Below, in pieces: positions 54,951 to 64,000 of a stretch of DNA of 64,000 nt. The DNA comes from Pseudarthrobacter sp. NIBRBAC000502770. Its GTDB lineage: Bacteria; Actinomycetota; Actinomycetes; Actinomycetales; Micrococcaceae. The stretch is from NCBI RefSeq assembly GCF_006517815.1, contig NZ_CP041198.1:2046001-2110000 (forward strand), in the 5' to 3' direction. The notes beneath the pieces were generated by a model. It saw only the letters and a program-made list of their open reading frames with translations. It made no database searches and was not told where the DNA came from. Every line of letters starts with the position of its first letter. Within the stretch, counting starts at the first letter, position 1. Made by a program: the position numbers and the translations under genes.

Positions 54951-55777
54951 CTAGCCGGCCAGCTGGCGTTGCAGCTCACCCAGCCGGGTAAGGACGGAAG
55001 CGTCGAGCACTTCGTCACCCACCTGGACACGGATTCCGCCAATGAGCGCGGGGTCAACGTTGATGTTGACCTTCAATTCCCGCCCGTACAGTGCATTCAG
55101 GCCTGCCTGGAGGCGTTCCAGCTGCGTCTGCGACAACGGGCGGGTTACGCTGACCGTTGCAATCCAGCGCTGCTGCCGCTTGGCCGCCAGCTCGGCGAAC
55201 CGCTCCACAAGCCTGGTGGGCTTGATACCGCGGGGCTGGCTGACTGCCTGGCTGATGAGGACTTTTGCTTCCTCGCTCACACCGGGTACCAGTTTCCCGG
55301 CAAGGGCAGCCTTCGCTGCGGCACTTGCCTGCGGTTCGGACAGAGCACGTTGTACCTCGTGGCTGGAGGCAACAGCCTGGTTGAAGGAAAACAGATCGTT
55401 TTCCAGCTCTTCCAGGCCAGTGATTCCGGAGGCAGAAACGGCCGACTTGTTTTCGGCAACGGAAATGACCACCGTTGCGGCAAGAGTCTCGAGTGCATCG
55501 CCGATGTCACGCGCCGATGCCCAGCGTGAGCTGGCCAGTCCGCCCGCGATCTCAGCAGCATCAGCGGAGACTTTTCCGCTAACCAGCTGCCTCACCAGCG
55601 CCGACTTTTCGTCACCGCTGCGGGAGGGGTCAGTCAGGGCACGGCGCAAGCCAGCCGAGCTGTCCACCATTCCCAGAATTCCGAAGAGTTCCTTTGCCAG
55701 CTGCAGCGACGCCGTAGGAAGCTTGGCTTCCAAAGCGGCAAGGGCTGTTGCCAGCGATTCGCTCGATACGCCTGCCA

Positions 55778-55778
<1 letters not shown>
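54951..55778 (-). CDS. atpH: ATP synthase F1 delta subunit
   Basis: 275 residues, longer than E. coli delta (177) but in line with long actinobacterial forms. The C-terminal part has the family end VTRPLSQTQLERLQAGLNAL, YGRELKVNINVDPALIGGIRVQVGDEVLDAS (in pieces). The N-terminal part is an OSCP-like helical bundle. It links the peripheral stalk to F1. The ATG shares one base with the atpF stop (TAATG). In mycobacteria the b-delta fusion is a relative; here the subunits are separate. Confidence 0.95.
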
Positions 55779-56332
<554 letters not shown>

Positions 56333-56384
56333 TCACCCGTCCTTATCTACTAGGTTCTGAATGTTCGCTGAAGTTCTGAAGGGT

Positions 56385-56603
56385 TTACTTGAGAACGAAA
56401 GCGAAGACCAGGCCCAGGATGGCGAGTGCTTCGGTCAGGGCCAGGCCGAGGAATGCGATCGGCTGCAGGACGCGCTGGGCTTCCGGCTGGCGCGCAACGC
56501 CGTTGATGTAGGCAGCGAACACGAGACCCACACCGATACCACCGCCGATAGCCGAGAGGCCATAGCCGATGAGGTTGAGGGAGCCGTTGATGGAGCCTTC
56601 CAT
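56385..56603 (-). CDS. atpE: ATP synthase F0 c subunit
   Basis: 72 residues from ATG 56603, with AAGG seven A's upstream. The two-helix hairpin has the Gly-rich helix 1 ([18 protein letters not shown]), the polar loop ARQPEAQ, and the ion-carrying Glu58 in [17 protein letters not shown]. It forms the rotor ring. No Na+-binding set of residues is evident, so H+ coupling is likely. The 110-base gap to atpB holds two hairpins. Confidence 0.97.
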   Translation of the reverse strand: MEGSINGSLNLIGYGLSAIGGGIGVGLVFAAYINGVARQPEAQRVLQPIAFLGLALTEALAILGLVFAFVLK

Positions 56604-56620
56604 TTTTTTTCCTTTCAAGA

Positions 56621-56670
56621 TGCCACTCTGTGTGGCAGGTTGTTTGGGTTGCTTCATCCCCGCAAGGGGA
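56621..56670 (-). other. Two small hairpins in the atpB-atpE gap
   Basis: TGCCAC / GTGGCA with a 5-base loop (56621-56637) and TCCCC / GGGGA with a 4-base loop (56657-56670). They precede the atpE ribosome site by about 15 bases. The c subunit is needed in about tenfold excess, and leader structure often sets its translation rate, so these may be regulatory. Confidence 0.55.
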
Positions 56671-56713
56671 AGACTGTGGTGTGCGGCCGGAGCGTGCTGC
56701 CCCGGCAGCGTGC

Positions 56714-57514
56714 CTAGTGGCTGTCGGCGTGCAGTGCACCTTCGATGTAGATCGCGGTCAGCAGCGTGAAGACATAAGCCTGCAGGACCATGATCAGGGC
56801 TTCAAGCATGTACATGGCGATGGCACCGGCAAGGACCAGGACCGAGGTGCCCTTCAGCAGGAAGTTCTCCTGCATGATCAGGTACTCGATGCCGGAACCG
56901 GCGATCATCACGATCAGGTGGCCGGCGAGCATGGTCGCGAACAGACGGAGGCTGTGCGTGACGGGCCGGACAACGAAGTTGGAGATGATTTCGATCGGGA
57001 TAACGATCGGCAGGATGTACCACGGCACGCCCGAGGGAACGGTGGCCAGCTTGAAGTAGCGGATGCCGTTCTTCTTGACGCCGATGGCGATCCAGGTGAT
57101 GTACACCAGGCCGGCCAGCACGTACGCTCCACCCACGTGCGAGAACGTGGGGAGCTGGAACACCGGAATGGCGCCGTAGATGTTGTTGACCAGGATGAAG
57201 AAGAACAGGCTGAACAGCAGGGGGACGTACTTGATGAAGTCCCGGCCGCCGATGATGTCCTTGGCGATGCCGTTGCGGACGAAGCCGTAGGCGGCTTCGC
57301 CGGCGAACTGGAGCTTGCCGGGTACCAGCTGCTGCTTGCGTGCTGCGAGCACGAAGAAGACGGCGATAAAGACGACAGAGAGGAGGACCAGCAGCATCTG
57401 CTTGGAGAATCCTTCTGCGGCACCCCACGGCAGGATTGCCGGCAAATGCATTTCGTTAATACCAGGAGGAGTGAACTCTCCTGAATCTTGGGCCGGGAGC
57501 GCAAGCGCGATCAA
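56714..57514 (-). CDS. atpB: ATP synthase F0 a subunit
   Basis: 266 residues from a TTG start with GAGGAAA six bases upstream. It has about five membrane helices, forming the proton half-channels beside the c-ring. The essential Arg lies in [20 protein letters not shown]. Other marks are [17 protein letters not shown] and [20 protein letters not shown]. The TTG start is unusual but well placed. The 81 bases upstream to atpZ hold nothing notable. Confidence 0.95.
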   Translation of the reverse strand: MIALALPAQDSGEFTPPGINEMHLPAILPWGAAEGFSKQMLLVLLSVVFIAVFFVLAARKQQLVPGKLQFAGEAAYGFVRNGIAKDIIGGRDFIKYVPLLFSLFFFILVNNIYGAIPVFQLPTFSHVGGAYVLAGLVYITWIAIGVKKNGIRYFKLATVPSGVPWYILPIVIPIEIISNFVVRPVTHSLRLFATMLAGHLIVMIAGSGIEYLIMQENFLLKGTSVLVLAGAIAMYMLEALIMVLQAYVFTLLTAIYIEGALHADSH

Positions 57515-57595
57515 CGCGTTTCCTCTCTGCAGTGTCCATCATTGGGCGTTGGGCGGGGTCCGGCAGCCTGACAGCCTGCTGTTCCCCCTGTGAAA

Positions 57596-57934
57596 TTATT
57601 TGGCATTATCTTCTCCGTCCTGGGACGGTGCGCTGGGAGCATGGCGCCCATCAGCATTTTTGCGGGAACTGGTGAGGCCATGCATGTGGGAAAGGTAGAA
57701 ACCTCCGACGGCTCCAAGCAGAGCGCCTGCGAGCACAATCCAGCGCGTTCCCCACAGATAATCCAGTCCCCACCCTATCAAACTCCAGACGATGATTCCG
57801 CCAATGATGTAGCTGAATACAGCCATTCCAGCGTTGTAGCCGCCATCGGTGGATGCGTCGGAAGAAACCTCTGCGGAGCCGTGTGGGCCGCGCTTGCCAT
57901 GTGCGGCGCGTGCGGTTTTTTTCGGATCACGCAT
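57596..57934 (-). CDS. AtpZ/AtpI-like small membrane protein
   Basis: 112 residues from ATG 57934 (MRDPKKTARAAHGKRG). The first 40 residues are basic; two helices follow (MAVFSYIIGGIIVWSLIGWG and WIVLAGALLGAVGGFYLSHM), matching the ATPase_gene1 (AtpZ) pattern. In other bacteria AtpZ helps F0 assembly and Mg2+ uptake. It overlaps the AtpI-like gene upstream by 8 bases and precedes atpB. The tail is hydrophilic. Confidence 0.82.
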   Translation of the reverse strand: MRDPKKTARAAHGKRGPHGSAEVSSDASTDGGYNAGMAVFSYIIGGIIVWSLIGWGLDYLWGTRWIVLAGALLGAVGGFYLSHMHGLTSSRKNADGRHAPSAPSQDGEDNAK

Positions 57935-58409
57935 CGGATGCTCCCTTGTCTTCTGGATCGTTGTAGATCTGGAGGCGTGCCCTGCTGAAGCCATGGATCT
58001 CCGCGGCCTGCCACAAGACGACAGCCACAACGGCGCCGATGATGAACCACCGGCCATGAAGCCACTCCGGAGCACCTATAACGAACAGGACGACGGCAAA
58101 ACCGACGACCTTGATGAAGTAGGTGGCTACGAACATCCCGATTGCGCCGGAGGGGTTGCGGCGTCCCACGAAGTGCCCCACCAGCAGGCTGATGCCGAAG
58201 AAGAGCATCACCAGCAGGGCGCCCAGGAAACTGGACACCGCCCCGGTTGCCCCGTTGAGGATGCCGGCCGGAATTGCGCAGAGCACAAGCCCTGCCGTGG
58301 CGGCAATCGAGCTGCGCTTGAGCAGGTTCAGCCAGAGCGAACGGGTGGGACCGGACGTACCAACGGGTCCATTGCCGGAGGCAGATCCGGACTCGGCGTT
58401 GGAGGTCAT
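57927..58409 (-). CDS. atpI: AtpI-like membrane protein
   Basis: 160 residues from ATG 58409 (MTSNAESG). Four hydrophobic segments follow a hydrophilic start: LLKRSSIAATAGLVLCAIPA, FLGALLVMLFFGISLLVGHF, GMFVATYFIKVVGFAVVLF and FIIGAVVAVVLWQAAEIHGF. It lies at the place of Rv1303 ahead of atpB and fits the AtpI group that assists c-ring assembly. It is the first gene of the atp run; the promoter probably lies in the 110 bases before it. Confidence 0.82.
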   Translation of the reverse strand: MTSNAESGSASGNGPVGTSGPTRSLWLNLLKRSSIAATAGLVLCAIPAGILNGATGAVSSFLGALLVMLFFGISLLVGHFVGRRNPSGAIGMFVATYFIKVVGFAVVLFVIGAPEWLHGRWFIIGAVVAVVLWQAAEIHGFSRARLQIYNDPEDKGASDA

Positions 58410-58519
58410 GCGATCCCATCGTCGGCACCACATGGCAGATCGCCAGGAGGCAGTGGGTGGAGTGGCAGCTTGGGCTGCCCCTAAATTCTACACGAGATAG
58501 AAATAATTCAGAACCGCCG

Positions 58520-59632
58520 TTACGCCGTGGTTTCGCTACTGCCGCGGGACAGGTAGGGCCAGGCGGTCACCAGTCCCATGACCAGCGTGGCAAAGATGTC
58601 CACGGCAAGCACAATGTGCCAGGGGAAGACGGCGAACGCCAGACCGCCGAAGGAGAGCACGGCGGTCCAGAGGTACATCAAGATTACGGCAGTGCGGTGC
58701 GAATAGCCGATGTCCAGCAGTTTGTGGTGCAGGTGTCCGCGGTCTGCGGACCAGGGCGACCGGCCGCGTGCCGTCCGGCGAACGACGGCCAGTCCAAGGT
58801 CCAGCAGCGGGAGGAACAGGACAGCGAAGGGAAGCAGGATGGGAATGACGGTGGAAATACCGTTGGCGCGGTCGTAGAGCCCGGAGGTAATCTGCCCCGT
58901 CGACACTACGCCGGCCGACGCCATGAGGAGCCCGATCAGCATGGCACCGGAGTCGCCCATGAAGATCTTCGAGGGAAAGAAGTTGTGCGGCAGGAAGCCC
59001 AGGCACCCGCCCACGAGGACCGCGGTTATGAGGGTTGCCAGGTCCGAATAATCCAGCAGCACCGCGTTGCGGTGGACCCAGTATGCCGTGATGAAGAACG
59101 CCGTGCCGCCGATGATGGCAACGCCCGCAGCCAGGCCGTCCAGCCCGTCGATGAAGTTGAAAGCGTTCATGGTGGTGACGATCAGCCCGGCGGTCAGCAC
59201 TATCCGCAGCGTTCCGTCCTGGAGGTAGATCGGCTCCGGCACCCAGGGGACGATGGTCATCTGGACGCCCCAGATCGCCACTGTGAGGCCGGCAGCACTT
59301 TGGCCGATCAGCTTCACCCACCAGCGGATGTCCAACAGGTCGTCAGCCACACCGACCAGGACGATCACGGCCGCCCCTGCCAGCACGCCCCACGGCGAAA
59401 AGTTGTTCCGGTAAATGTCCTTGACGAAGAAGGACTGGCTGGCCACAACCAGCGCCACCATAACGCCCAGGAAAATGGCCAGGCCGCCCAGCCTGGACAC
59501 GGGCGTGGAGTGCATATCCCGGCTGCGGATGGGCAGGTGCAGCTCGAGCCTGTGCCCCACGACGCGGGCGCCCCACGTGGCCGCGTAGGAGACGATGGCG
59601 GCGGTGAGGCCCATGAGCAGGTACATGATCAT
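58520..59632 (-). CDS. Undecaprenyl-phosphate sugar-1-phosphate transferase (MraY/WecA family)
   Basis: 370 residues from ATG 59632, about 11 membrane helices. Catalytic marks: GVADDLLDIRW (DDxxD), NAFNFIDGLDGLAAG, FMGDSGAMLIG and the HIHH-like ADRGHLHHKLLDIG. It is expected to start wall glycopolymer synthesis by moving GlcNAc-1-P to decaprenyl or undecaprenyl phosphate (Rv1302/Rfe and TagO relatives). It sits next to the atp operon as in mycobacteria. The 290 bases upstream are the divergent region to the GT2 gene. Confidence 0.92.
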   Translation of the reverse strand: MIMYLLMGLTAAIVSYAATWGARVVGHRLELHLPIRSRDMHSTPVSRLGGLAIFLGVMVALVVASQSFFVKDIYRNNFSPWGVLAGAAVIVLVGVADDLLDIRWWVKLIGQSAAGLTVAIWGVQMTIVPWVPEPIYLQDGTLRIVLTAGLIVTTMNAFNFIDGLDGLAAGVAIIGGTAFFITAYWVHRNAVLLDYSDLATLITAVLVGGCLGFLPHNFFPSKIFMGDSGAMLIGLLMASAGVVSTGQITSGLYDRANGISTVIPILLPFAVLFLPLLDLGLAVVRRTARGRSPWSADRGHLHHKLLDIGYSHRTAVILMYLWTAVLSFGGLAFAVFPWHIVLAVDIFATLVMGLVTAWPYLSRGSSETTA

Positions 59633-59921
59633 GGGATGGCTACCGCTCCGGGAGTGGTGGTGCCAGAACCGCTCAGCTGGGGCGGCAGCCGGTTGGGGGT
59701 GGGTGGGCTCACGGGCCGGGAATCTGTTCGTCGATAAATGAAACTTCTCCGTCGCCGAGCGCGCAGCAGGCATTGCGCACAGACATACGCGCAGCGCCTT
59801 ACAGGGCTGTATTACAGTGGACTCTAGTCAAAGATACTAGTGCCACCGGCACCATGGCTCCGCGCCACACGGGCGCACTACCGGCGGGGAACTCCCTGGC
59901 AGCCATGCTGAAAGGACCCCC

Positions 59922-60818
59922 ATGACCCCCCGCATTGCGGTTGCCGCCGTGACGTTCGACCGGCCCAAGGAACTGTCCGTCCTGCTGGACGCGATCAACG
60001 CCCAGAGTTGCCATGTCGACACGATCTGCCTGGTGGACAGCGGCACCACCCCGGCCGCGGATGTGGCGGCGACCCATCCCAACGTGGACTATGTCCGCTC
60101 TGAAGCCAACCTGGGCGGCGCCGGCGGGTTCGCGCTGGCCGCCCTCAAGGCAGTGGCCAGCGGTGCCCGCTGGATCTGGATGATGGACGACGACGCCGAG
60201 CCGGTAGATCCGGAATGCCTCGCCACGCTGCTTCGAGAGGCTGAAGCACGCGACCTGGAGGCCGTGGTCCCCTTGGTCACGGCGCCCGGCCATCCGGACC
60301 GGCTGTCCTTCTTCTTCCGCCTGGACGGCAAGGTCACGCACGACCGGGCGGAGGTGGAGAAACTCGGATTCCTGCCGGACGATGGGCACTTCTTCAACGG
60401 TGCACTGATCCGCTCGGACGTGTTCTTCAAGGTGGGCCTGCCGGACATGCGGCTGTTCATCCGCGGCGATGAAGTTGATTTCACCATCCGGCTGCGGAAG
60501 GCCGGGATCCGCTTCGGCACCGTCACCACCACCGCCATCACGCATCCGCACGCCTTCGGGGAAACACAGCATGTCTACGGCGCACGCTGGCACGTGATCG
60601 TCCCGGACTCCGCCTTCAAGCGCTTCTACTACTACCGGAACCGCGGCTACCTCATCCGCCGCTACTTCAGGGTGCGCTCCTTCGTGGCCGACGTGGGCGG
60701 CTACCTGGGCTACTTCCTGCAGCGCCGGGACCTACCGGGCTTCCTGGGGTGGGCGCGGTCGTTCACCACCGGGCTGCGCGGCAAGGGCTTCGCCCCGCTC
60801 GAAGACCAAAAGTTCTAG
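59922..60818 (+). CDS. Glycosyltransferase family 2 protein
   Basis: 298 residues, ATG with AAAGGA five bases upstream. GT-A fold: VAAVTFDRPKELSVLLDAI, nucleotide-sugar site IWMMDDDAEPVDPE with the Asp triplet, FFNGALIRSDVFFKVG, and the catalytic RGDEVDFTIRLRKAG. The C-terminal part has the basic, aromatic YYYRNRGYLIRRYF stretch, like galactofuranosyl- and rhamnosyltransferases (GlfT1/WbbL type). It is divergent from the WecA-like gene and converges on the TagA/WecG gene, so the cluster is probably one cell-wall polymer module. Confidence 0.87.
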   Translation: MTPRIAVAAVTFDRPKELSVLLDAINAQSCHVDTICLVDSGTTPAADVAATHPNVDYVRSEANLGGAGGFALAALKAVASGARWIWMMDDDAEPVDPECLATLLREAEARDLEAVVPLVTAPGHPDRLSFFFRLDGKVTHDRAEVEKLGFLPDDGHFFNGALIRSDVFFKVGLPDMRLFIRGDEVDFTIRLRKAGIRFGTVTTTAITHPHAFGETQHVYGARWHVIVPDSAFKRFYYYRNRGYLIRRYFRVRSFVADVGGYLGYFLQRRDLPGFLGWARSFTTGLRGKGFAPLEDQKF

Positions 60819-60851
60819 GAAAAGCCCGCCGGCGCTGCCTCCGGGCCCCGT

Positions 60852-61619
60852 TTACCTGTCCAGTCCGGACTTCCTGAGCCTGCGGGCAACCAGGAGCCAC
60901 AGCAGGACCCAGGGCTCTCCCAGCACGCGGTACGCGACCCGGCGCGGATGCAGGAGCAGGCGCCATGCCCATTCCAGCCCCATGCGGCCCAGCCACCGCG
61001 GGGCCAGCTTCTGGACTCCCGCCAGCTGTTCGATGGCACCGCCCACTGCGCAGTACACAGCAGGGGGCATGTCAGCGAGCCGCCGCTGCATCACTTCCTC
61101 CTGGAGCGGCATGCCCAGTCCCAGCAGGACCAGCTGTGGTTGTTCACGGTGCAGCCAGGCAACGGCTGCGTCTTCCAGGCCAGGGCCCCATCCTTCGCCG
61201 GGGAATCCGGACACGCGTGCGCCGGGAACGATGTCCTGGAGCCGGCTGACTGCCCCCGCATTCGCCTCAACGCCGGCGCCGATCACGGCAATCCGTTCCA
61301 GCCCCTGGACCTGGTCCAGGGCCGGCAGCCAGTCGGTGGACCCCAGCCGGTAGTCCATGACCGGGCCGTCGGCGTTGCCGGTCCTGCCCCACAGCCACAG
61401 CACCGGTGCCCCGTCCAGGAGCACCACGTCGCTTTCCTCGTAGAGCCGGCGGAAGCCGTCGTCGGACAAGGCCAGCGTGACGCTGTGCAGGTTGTGGCCC
61501 AGGACCGTGCGGGTGGCTCCCTCCGCTATGAAGCTGCCCAGTTCCGCCACCAGCTCGGGGACCCGCAACGGAGTGGCCTGCACGCCCAGGACCGGGACCT
61601 GCTGGCGCTCCAGCGTCAT
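60852..61619 (-). CDS. WecG/TagA/CpsF family glycosyltransferase
   Basis: 255 residues from ATG 61619, which shares its first base with the TsaC stop; a GTG three bases earlier also fits. Family marks: LGHNLHSVTLALSD-type start (TVLGHNLHSVTLA), VVLLDGAPVLW, MDYRLGSTDWLPAL, LLGLGMPLQEEVM and VGGAIEQLAGVQKLAPRWLGRMGLEW (split). TagA/WecG adds ManNAc or ManNAcA to lipid-linked GlcNAc, the step after WecA/TagO. With the nearby WecA-like gene it likely makes a linkage unit. Confidence 0.9.
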   Translation of the reverse strand: MTLERQQVPVLGVQATPLRVPELVAELGSFIAEGATRTVLGHNLHSVTLALSDDGFRRLYEESDVVLLDGAPVLWLWGRTGNADGPVMDYRLGSTDWLPALDQVQGLERIAVIGAGVEANAGAVSRLQDIVPGARVSGFPGEGWGPGLEDAAVAWLHREQPQLVLLGLGMPLQEEVMQRRLADMPPAVYCAVGGAIEQLAGVQKLAPRWLGRMGLEWAWRLLLHPRRVAYRVLGEPWVLLWLLVARRLRKSGLDR

Positions 61620-62425
61620 CACGGCTGCTGGTCCCCGGCAGCGGCGGTGGATTCGGTGTCCGGCGCCGTCACGGCGGACGAGCCGGCTTCCGACGCCGGT
61701 ACGTCGCCGCCGTCCTGCGCATCGCCTGCCGGCGCGGCGCCTGCATCTCCGGCAGGAGTGGGGTCCTCCCCCAGGCCAAGGACTCCGGGGACGTGCGCGC
61801 GGAGCTGGTCAAGGCTCACTGCTCCGTCGCGCACTACGCGCAGGACGGGTCCGGTGGCGTCCACGATGGTGGACGGCACGCCGGGCTCGCCCTCCAGGGG
61901 ACGCGGGCCACCTTCCAGGTACACCTCTACGGAATCGGCCAGCTGCTCGCGGGCAGCGGCGGCAGTCTGGGCCGGAGCCTGGCCGGTGCGGTTGGCTGAA
62001 GACACGGCGAGGGGGCCGGTCAAGGTCAGCAGTTCGAGGGCAACGTCGTCGGCGGGCATCCGCAGTGCCACGGTCCCCTTGGTTTCGCCCAGGTCCCAGT
62101 CGAGGGACGGCTGAGCGTGCAGGATCAGTGTCAGGCCACCGGGCCAGAAGGCCTCAGCCAGCTTGCGCGCTTCCGCGGACACCTCGGTGGCCAGGCCGTC
62201 CAGCGCGTTGATGCGCGGGATCAGGACGGGCGGCGGCATGGTGCGGCTCCGCCCTTTGGATACCAGCAGCATGGTCACGGCCTGCGGCGAGAACGCGTCC
62301 GCGCCGATCCCGTACACGGTGTCCGTGGGGAGCACGACGCACTTCTTTTCGCCGATGGCGCGCTGGGCGTCCTCGAGGCCGCGGGCGCGCTCGTCTTCAA
62401 TGGTGCAGTCATAAGTTGTGGTCAC
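61619..62425 (-). CDS. tsaC: L-threonylcarbamoyladenylate synthase (TsaC/Sua5 family)
   Basis: 268 residues, GTG start overlapping the prmC stop by 4 bases. The YrdC fold makes threonylcarbamoyl-AMP for tRNA t6A37: VVLPTDTVYGIGADAF, KGRSRTMPPPVLI (Lys/Arg/Thr site), FWPGGLTLIL and AVSSANRTGQAP. The catalytic domain ends near residue 210. A further 55 residues form an Ala/Gly/Asp-rich low-complexity tail, with no counterpart in the short TsaC and no Sua5 domain. It is translationally joined to both neighbours. Confidence 0.92.
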   Translation of the reverse strand: MTTTYDCTIEDERARGLEDAQRAIGEKKCVVLPTDTVYGIGADAFSPQAVTMLLVSKGRSRTMPPPVLIPRINALDGLATEVSAEARKLAEAFWPGGLTLILHAQPSLDWDLGETKGTVALRMPADDVALELLTLTGPLAVSSANRTGQAPAQTAAAAREQLADSVEVYLEGGPRPLEGEPGVPSTIVDATGPVLRVVRDGAVSLDQLRAHVPGVLGLGEDPTPAGDAGAAPAGDAQDGGDVPASEAGSSAVTAPDTESTAAAGDQQP

Positions 62426-63303
62426 TGGCCCATTCTTTCATTCGGTGTGGCCTGGTCCGCGAGGACGGCGCTGGTGGCGCGGTCCTTGCCGTTGAGGTCC
62501 AGGTGCGTCGTGATGTGCGTCCAGGCTCCGGTCCTGGCAAGCATGGCGGCAATCCAGCCGGCCTGCACTTCGGCGTGTTCCATAACGAAGTAACCCCCTG
62601 GCCGCAGCAGCCTGGCAGCGGACTTTGCCGCCGCCGTCGGAAGTTCCATGCCGTCCGCTCCCCCGCCATACAAGGCCTCGGGCGGATCGTGCAGCGCTAC
62701 TTCGGGTTCGTTGGGGATGGCTTCCGCCGGGATGTACGGCGGGTTGGATACTACGACGTCGACGCTTCCGTTGAGTTCCTGAAAGGCGTCGCGCAGGTCC
62801 CCCAGGACAAGGTCCACGCCTAGCGGCACCAGGTTTTTGGCGGCCCAGGCGTGCGCAAAGGGGCTGAATTCGACCGCGTGCACCTCGGCACCGGGAACCT
62901 CCGAAGCGAGCGAACCCGCAATGGCGCCTGAGCCCGTGCCGAGGTCCACGATCCTGGGAGCCTGCATCCCCTTGACGTGGTCGATGGCCAGCTGCACCAC
63001 CGATTCTGTCTCCGGACGCGGGATGAACACGCCAGGACCCACGGCCAGCTCCAGGTAGCGGAAATGCGCCACCCCGGTGATGTGCTGGAGCGGCACCCGC
63101 CCGGCCCGTTCAGCCACCAGCTCCGCATAGCCGTCGGGAGCCGGCGTGTCGCCCAGCATCAGCGCGCGGAGCCGGCCGAGGCCCACGTTCAGCAGGTGGT
63201 CGGCCAGGAGCTCGGCGTCCACCCTGGGGCTGGGCACGCCGGCGTCGCGGAGGACGGCCGTGGCCGCGCTAACGGCCTCGGCGAGGGTCTGGCCCGCGTT
63301 CAT
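62422..63303 (-). CDS. prmC: Peptide chain release factor N5-glutamine methyltransferase
   Basis: 293 residues. It methylates the GGQ glutamine of release factors, whose gene prfA lies 10 bases upstream. The SAM-binding RIVDLGTGSGAIAGSLA and the catalytic NPPYIP (VVVSNPPYIPAEA) are present; the N-terminal helical domain (TLAEAVSAATAVLRDAG) is normal. The order prfA-prmC-tsaC is conserved across actinobacteria. Confidence 0.95.
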   Translation of the reverse strand: MNAGQTLAEAVSAATAVLRDAGVPSPRVDAELLADHLLNVGLGRLRALMLGDTPAPDGYAELVAERAGRVPLQHITGVAHFRYLELAVGPGVFIPRPETESVVQLAIDHVKGMQAPRIVDLGTGSGAIAGSLASEVPGAEVHAVEFSPFAHAWAAKNLVPLGVDLVLGDLRDAFQELNGSVDVVVSNPPYIPAEAIPNEPEVALHDPPEALYGGGADGMELPTAAAKSAARLLRPGGYFVMEHAEVQAGWIAAMLARTGAWTHITTHLDLNGKDRATSAVLADQATPNERMGQ

Positions 63304-63313
63304 ACCGGGAGGA

Positions 63314-64000
63314 CTAGTCGCCGATGGCGTCCAGGCGTGCCTGTTCGTCCATCTCGATCGCGGACTGGATCACCGGTTCCAGGTCGCCGTTCATGACCTG
63401 GTCAAGGTTGTACGCCTTGTAGCCGGTGCGGTGGTCCGCGATCCGGTTTTCCGGGTAGTTGTAGGTGCGGATCCGCTCGGAGCGGTCCATGGTGCGGATC
63501 TGCGACTTGCGCTGGGCCGAGTTCTCGGCGTCGATCTGCTCCTGCTGGTGGGCCAGGATGCGGGCGCGGAGCACGCGCATGCCGGCCTCGCGGTTCTGGA
63601 GCTGGGACTTCTCGTTCTGCATCGCGACGACGATGCCGGTAGGAAGGTGCGTGATGCGGACGGCCGAGTCCGTGGTGTTGACGGACTGGCCGCCGGGGCC
63701 GGAGGAACGGTAGACGTCGATTTTGAGGTCATTCTGGTTGATTTCGAGCTCTTCGGGCTCGTCCACTTCGGGCAGGACCAGCACGCCGGCCGCGGAGGTG
63801 TGGATGCGGCCCTGGGACTCAGTGACGGGCACGCGCTGGACGCGGTGCACACCGCCTTCGAACTTGAGCCGGGCGTACACGCCTTCGGCGGGGTCGTTGG
63901 AGTTGCCCTTGACGGCCACCTGGACGTCCTTGTATCCGCCCAGGTCCGACTCCGTGGCGGAGATGATTTCGGTCTTCCAGCCGCGGGACTCCGCATAGCG
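63314..64000 (-). CDS. prfA: Peptide chain release factor 1, C-terminal part (cut by window edge)
   Basis: 228 residues visible plus stop; the frame stays open to base 64000 ([20 protein letters not shown]), and the N-terminal third is outside. It ends translation at UAA/UAG. The GGQ loop is in [20 protein letters not shown], with [20 protein letters not shown] before it and the basic [16 protein letters not shown] after it. The PrmC encoded next would methylate this Gln. Confidence 0.97.
   Translation of the reverse strand, partial: RYAESRGWKTEIISATESDLGGYKDVQVAVKGNSNDPAEGVYARLKFEGGVHRVQRVPVTESQGRIHTSAAGVLVLPEVDEPEELEINQNDLKIDVYRSSGPGGQSVNTTDSAVRITHLPTGIVVAMQNEKSQLQNREAGMRVLRARILAHQQEQIDAENSAQRKSQIRTMDRSERIRTYNYPENRIADHRTGYKAYNLDQVMNGDLEPVIQSAIEMDEQARLDAIGD

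Noticed and set aside
59633..59921. Promoter of the GT2 gene (TTACAG with TACTAG 17 bases later)
   Set aside because: Only three of six bases match at each element; not strong enough to list.

Overview
The window is high-GC DNA from an actinobacterium. Protein sequences and gene order fit the Micrococcaceae (Arthrobacter / Pseudarthrobacter type). Pointers are the nrtR-nadA-nadB-nadC-nadS operon, NucS in place of MutS/MutL, a ClpS-DUF2017 pair, MraY/WecA next to the ATP synthase operon, and many GTG starts with 1-4 base stop/start overlaps. No rRNA, tRNA, CRISPR array, prophage or insertion sequence was seen. The DNA is almost fully coding and looks like a stable chromosomal core.

Layout: (1) 1-2.5 kb: edge fragment of a transglutaminase-like gene, a lipoprotein, DUF1684 and GtrA proteins. 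(2) 2.5-8.6 kb: de novo NAD operon on the minus strand under a NrtR-type repressor, with a 29-bp palindrome as likely operator. (3) 8.6-14.7 kb: amino-acid permease, hydrolase, a divergent MHS transporter/IclR regulator pair with a 25-bp inverted repeat, and a second MFS transporter. (4) 14.8-24 kb: SbcCD nuclease, aquaporin, ADP-ribosylglycohydrolase, DUF4395, exonuclease/BRCT protein and DedA protein. (5) 23.9-28.2 kb: clpS-DUF2017-murI-MBL hydrolase-rph-rdgB, as in mycobacteria. (6) 28.2-30.4 kb: three 59-bp tandem repeats, then the NAD salvage pair pncB-pncA. (7) 30.4-45.4 kb: helicase plus DUF3039, nagB, ABC exporter, Na+/H+ antiporter fused to a zinc finger, OYE reductase, thioredoxin/TPR protein, a large surface protein, AI-2E-type transporter and NucS. 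(8) 45.4-50.4 kb: cold-shock gene with a long structured leader, then a rhomboid-like/DUF2156 aminoacyl-lipid synthase, a membrane esterase and DUF2550. (9) 50.4-58.4 kb: complete F-type ATP synthase operon atpI-Z-B-E-F-H-A-G-D-C. (10) 58.5-64 kb: WecA-like transferase, GT2 and TagA/WecG glycosyltransferases, TsaC, PrmC and PrfA (cut by the edge).

Functionally the window pairs both arms of NAD synthesis, energy coupling (ATP synthase), genome upkeep (SbcCD, NucS, RdgB, exonuclease) and envelope building (MurI, NagB, WecA/TagA, lipid aminoacylation). Gene order from prfA through the atp operon, DUF2550, nucS and the thioredoxin protein to clpS-murI-rph-rdgB parallels the Rv1299-Rv1341 region of Mycobacterium tuberculosis (recalled, not searched). 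Lineage-specific insertions sit between these blocks. No single segment looks like a wholly new system. The best leads are the rhomboid-like/aminoacyltransferase fusion with its coupled esterase, the repeats before pncB, the Rv1339-type hydrolase, the cold-shock leader and the large ATP-operon hairpin.
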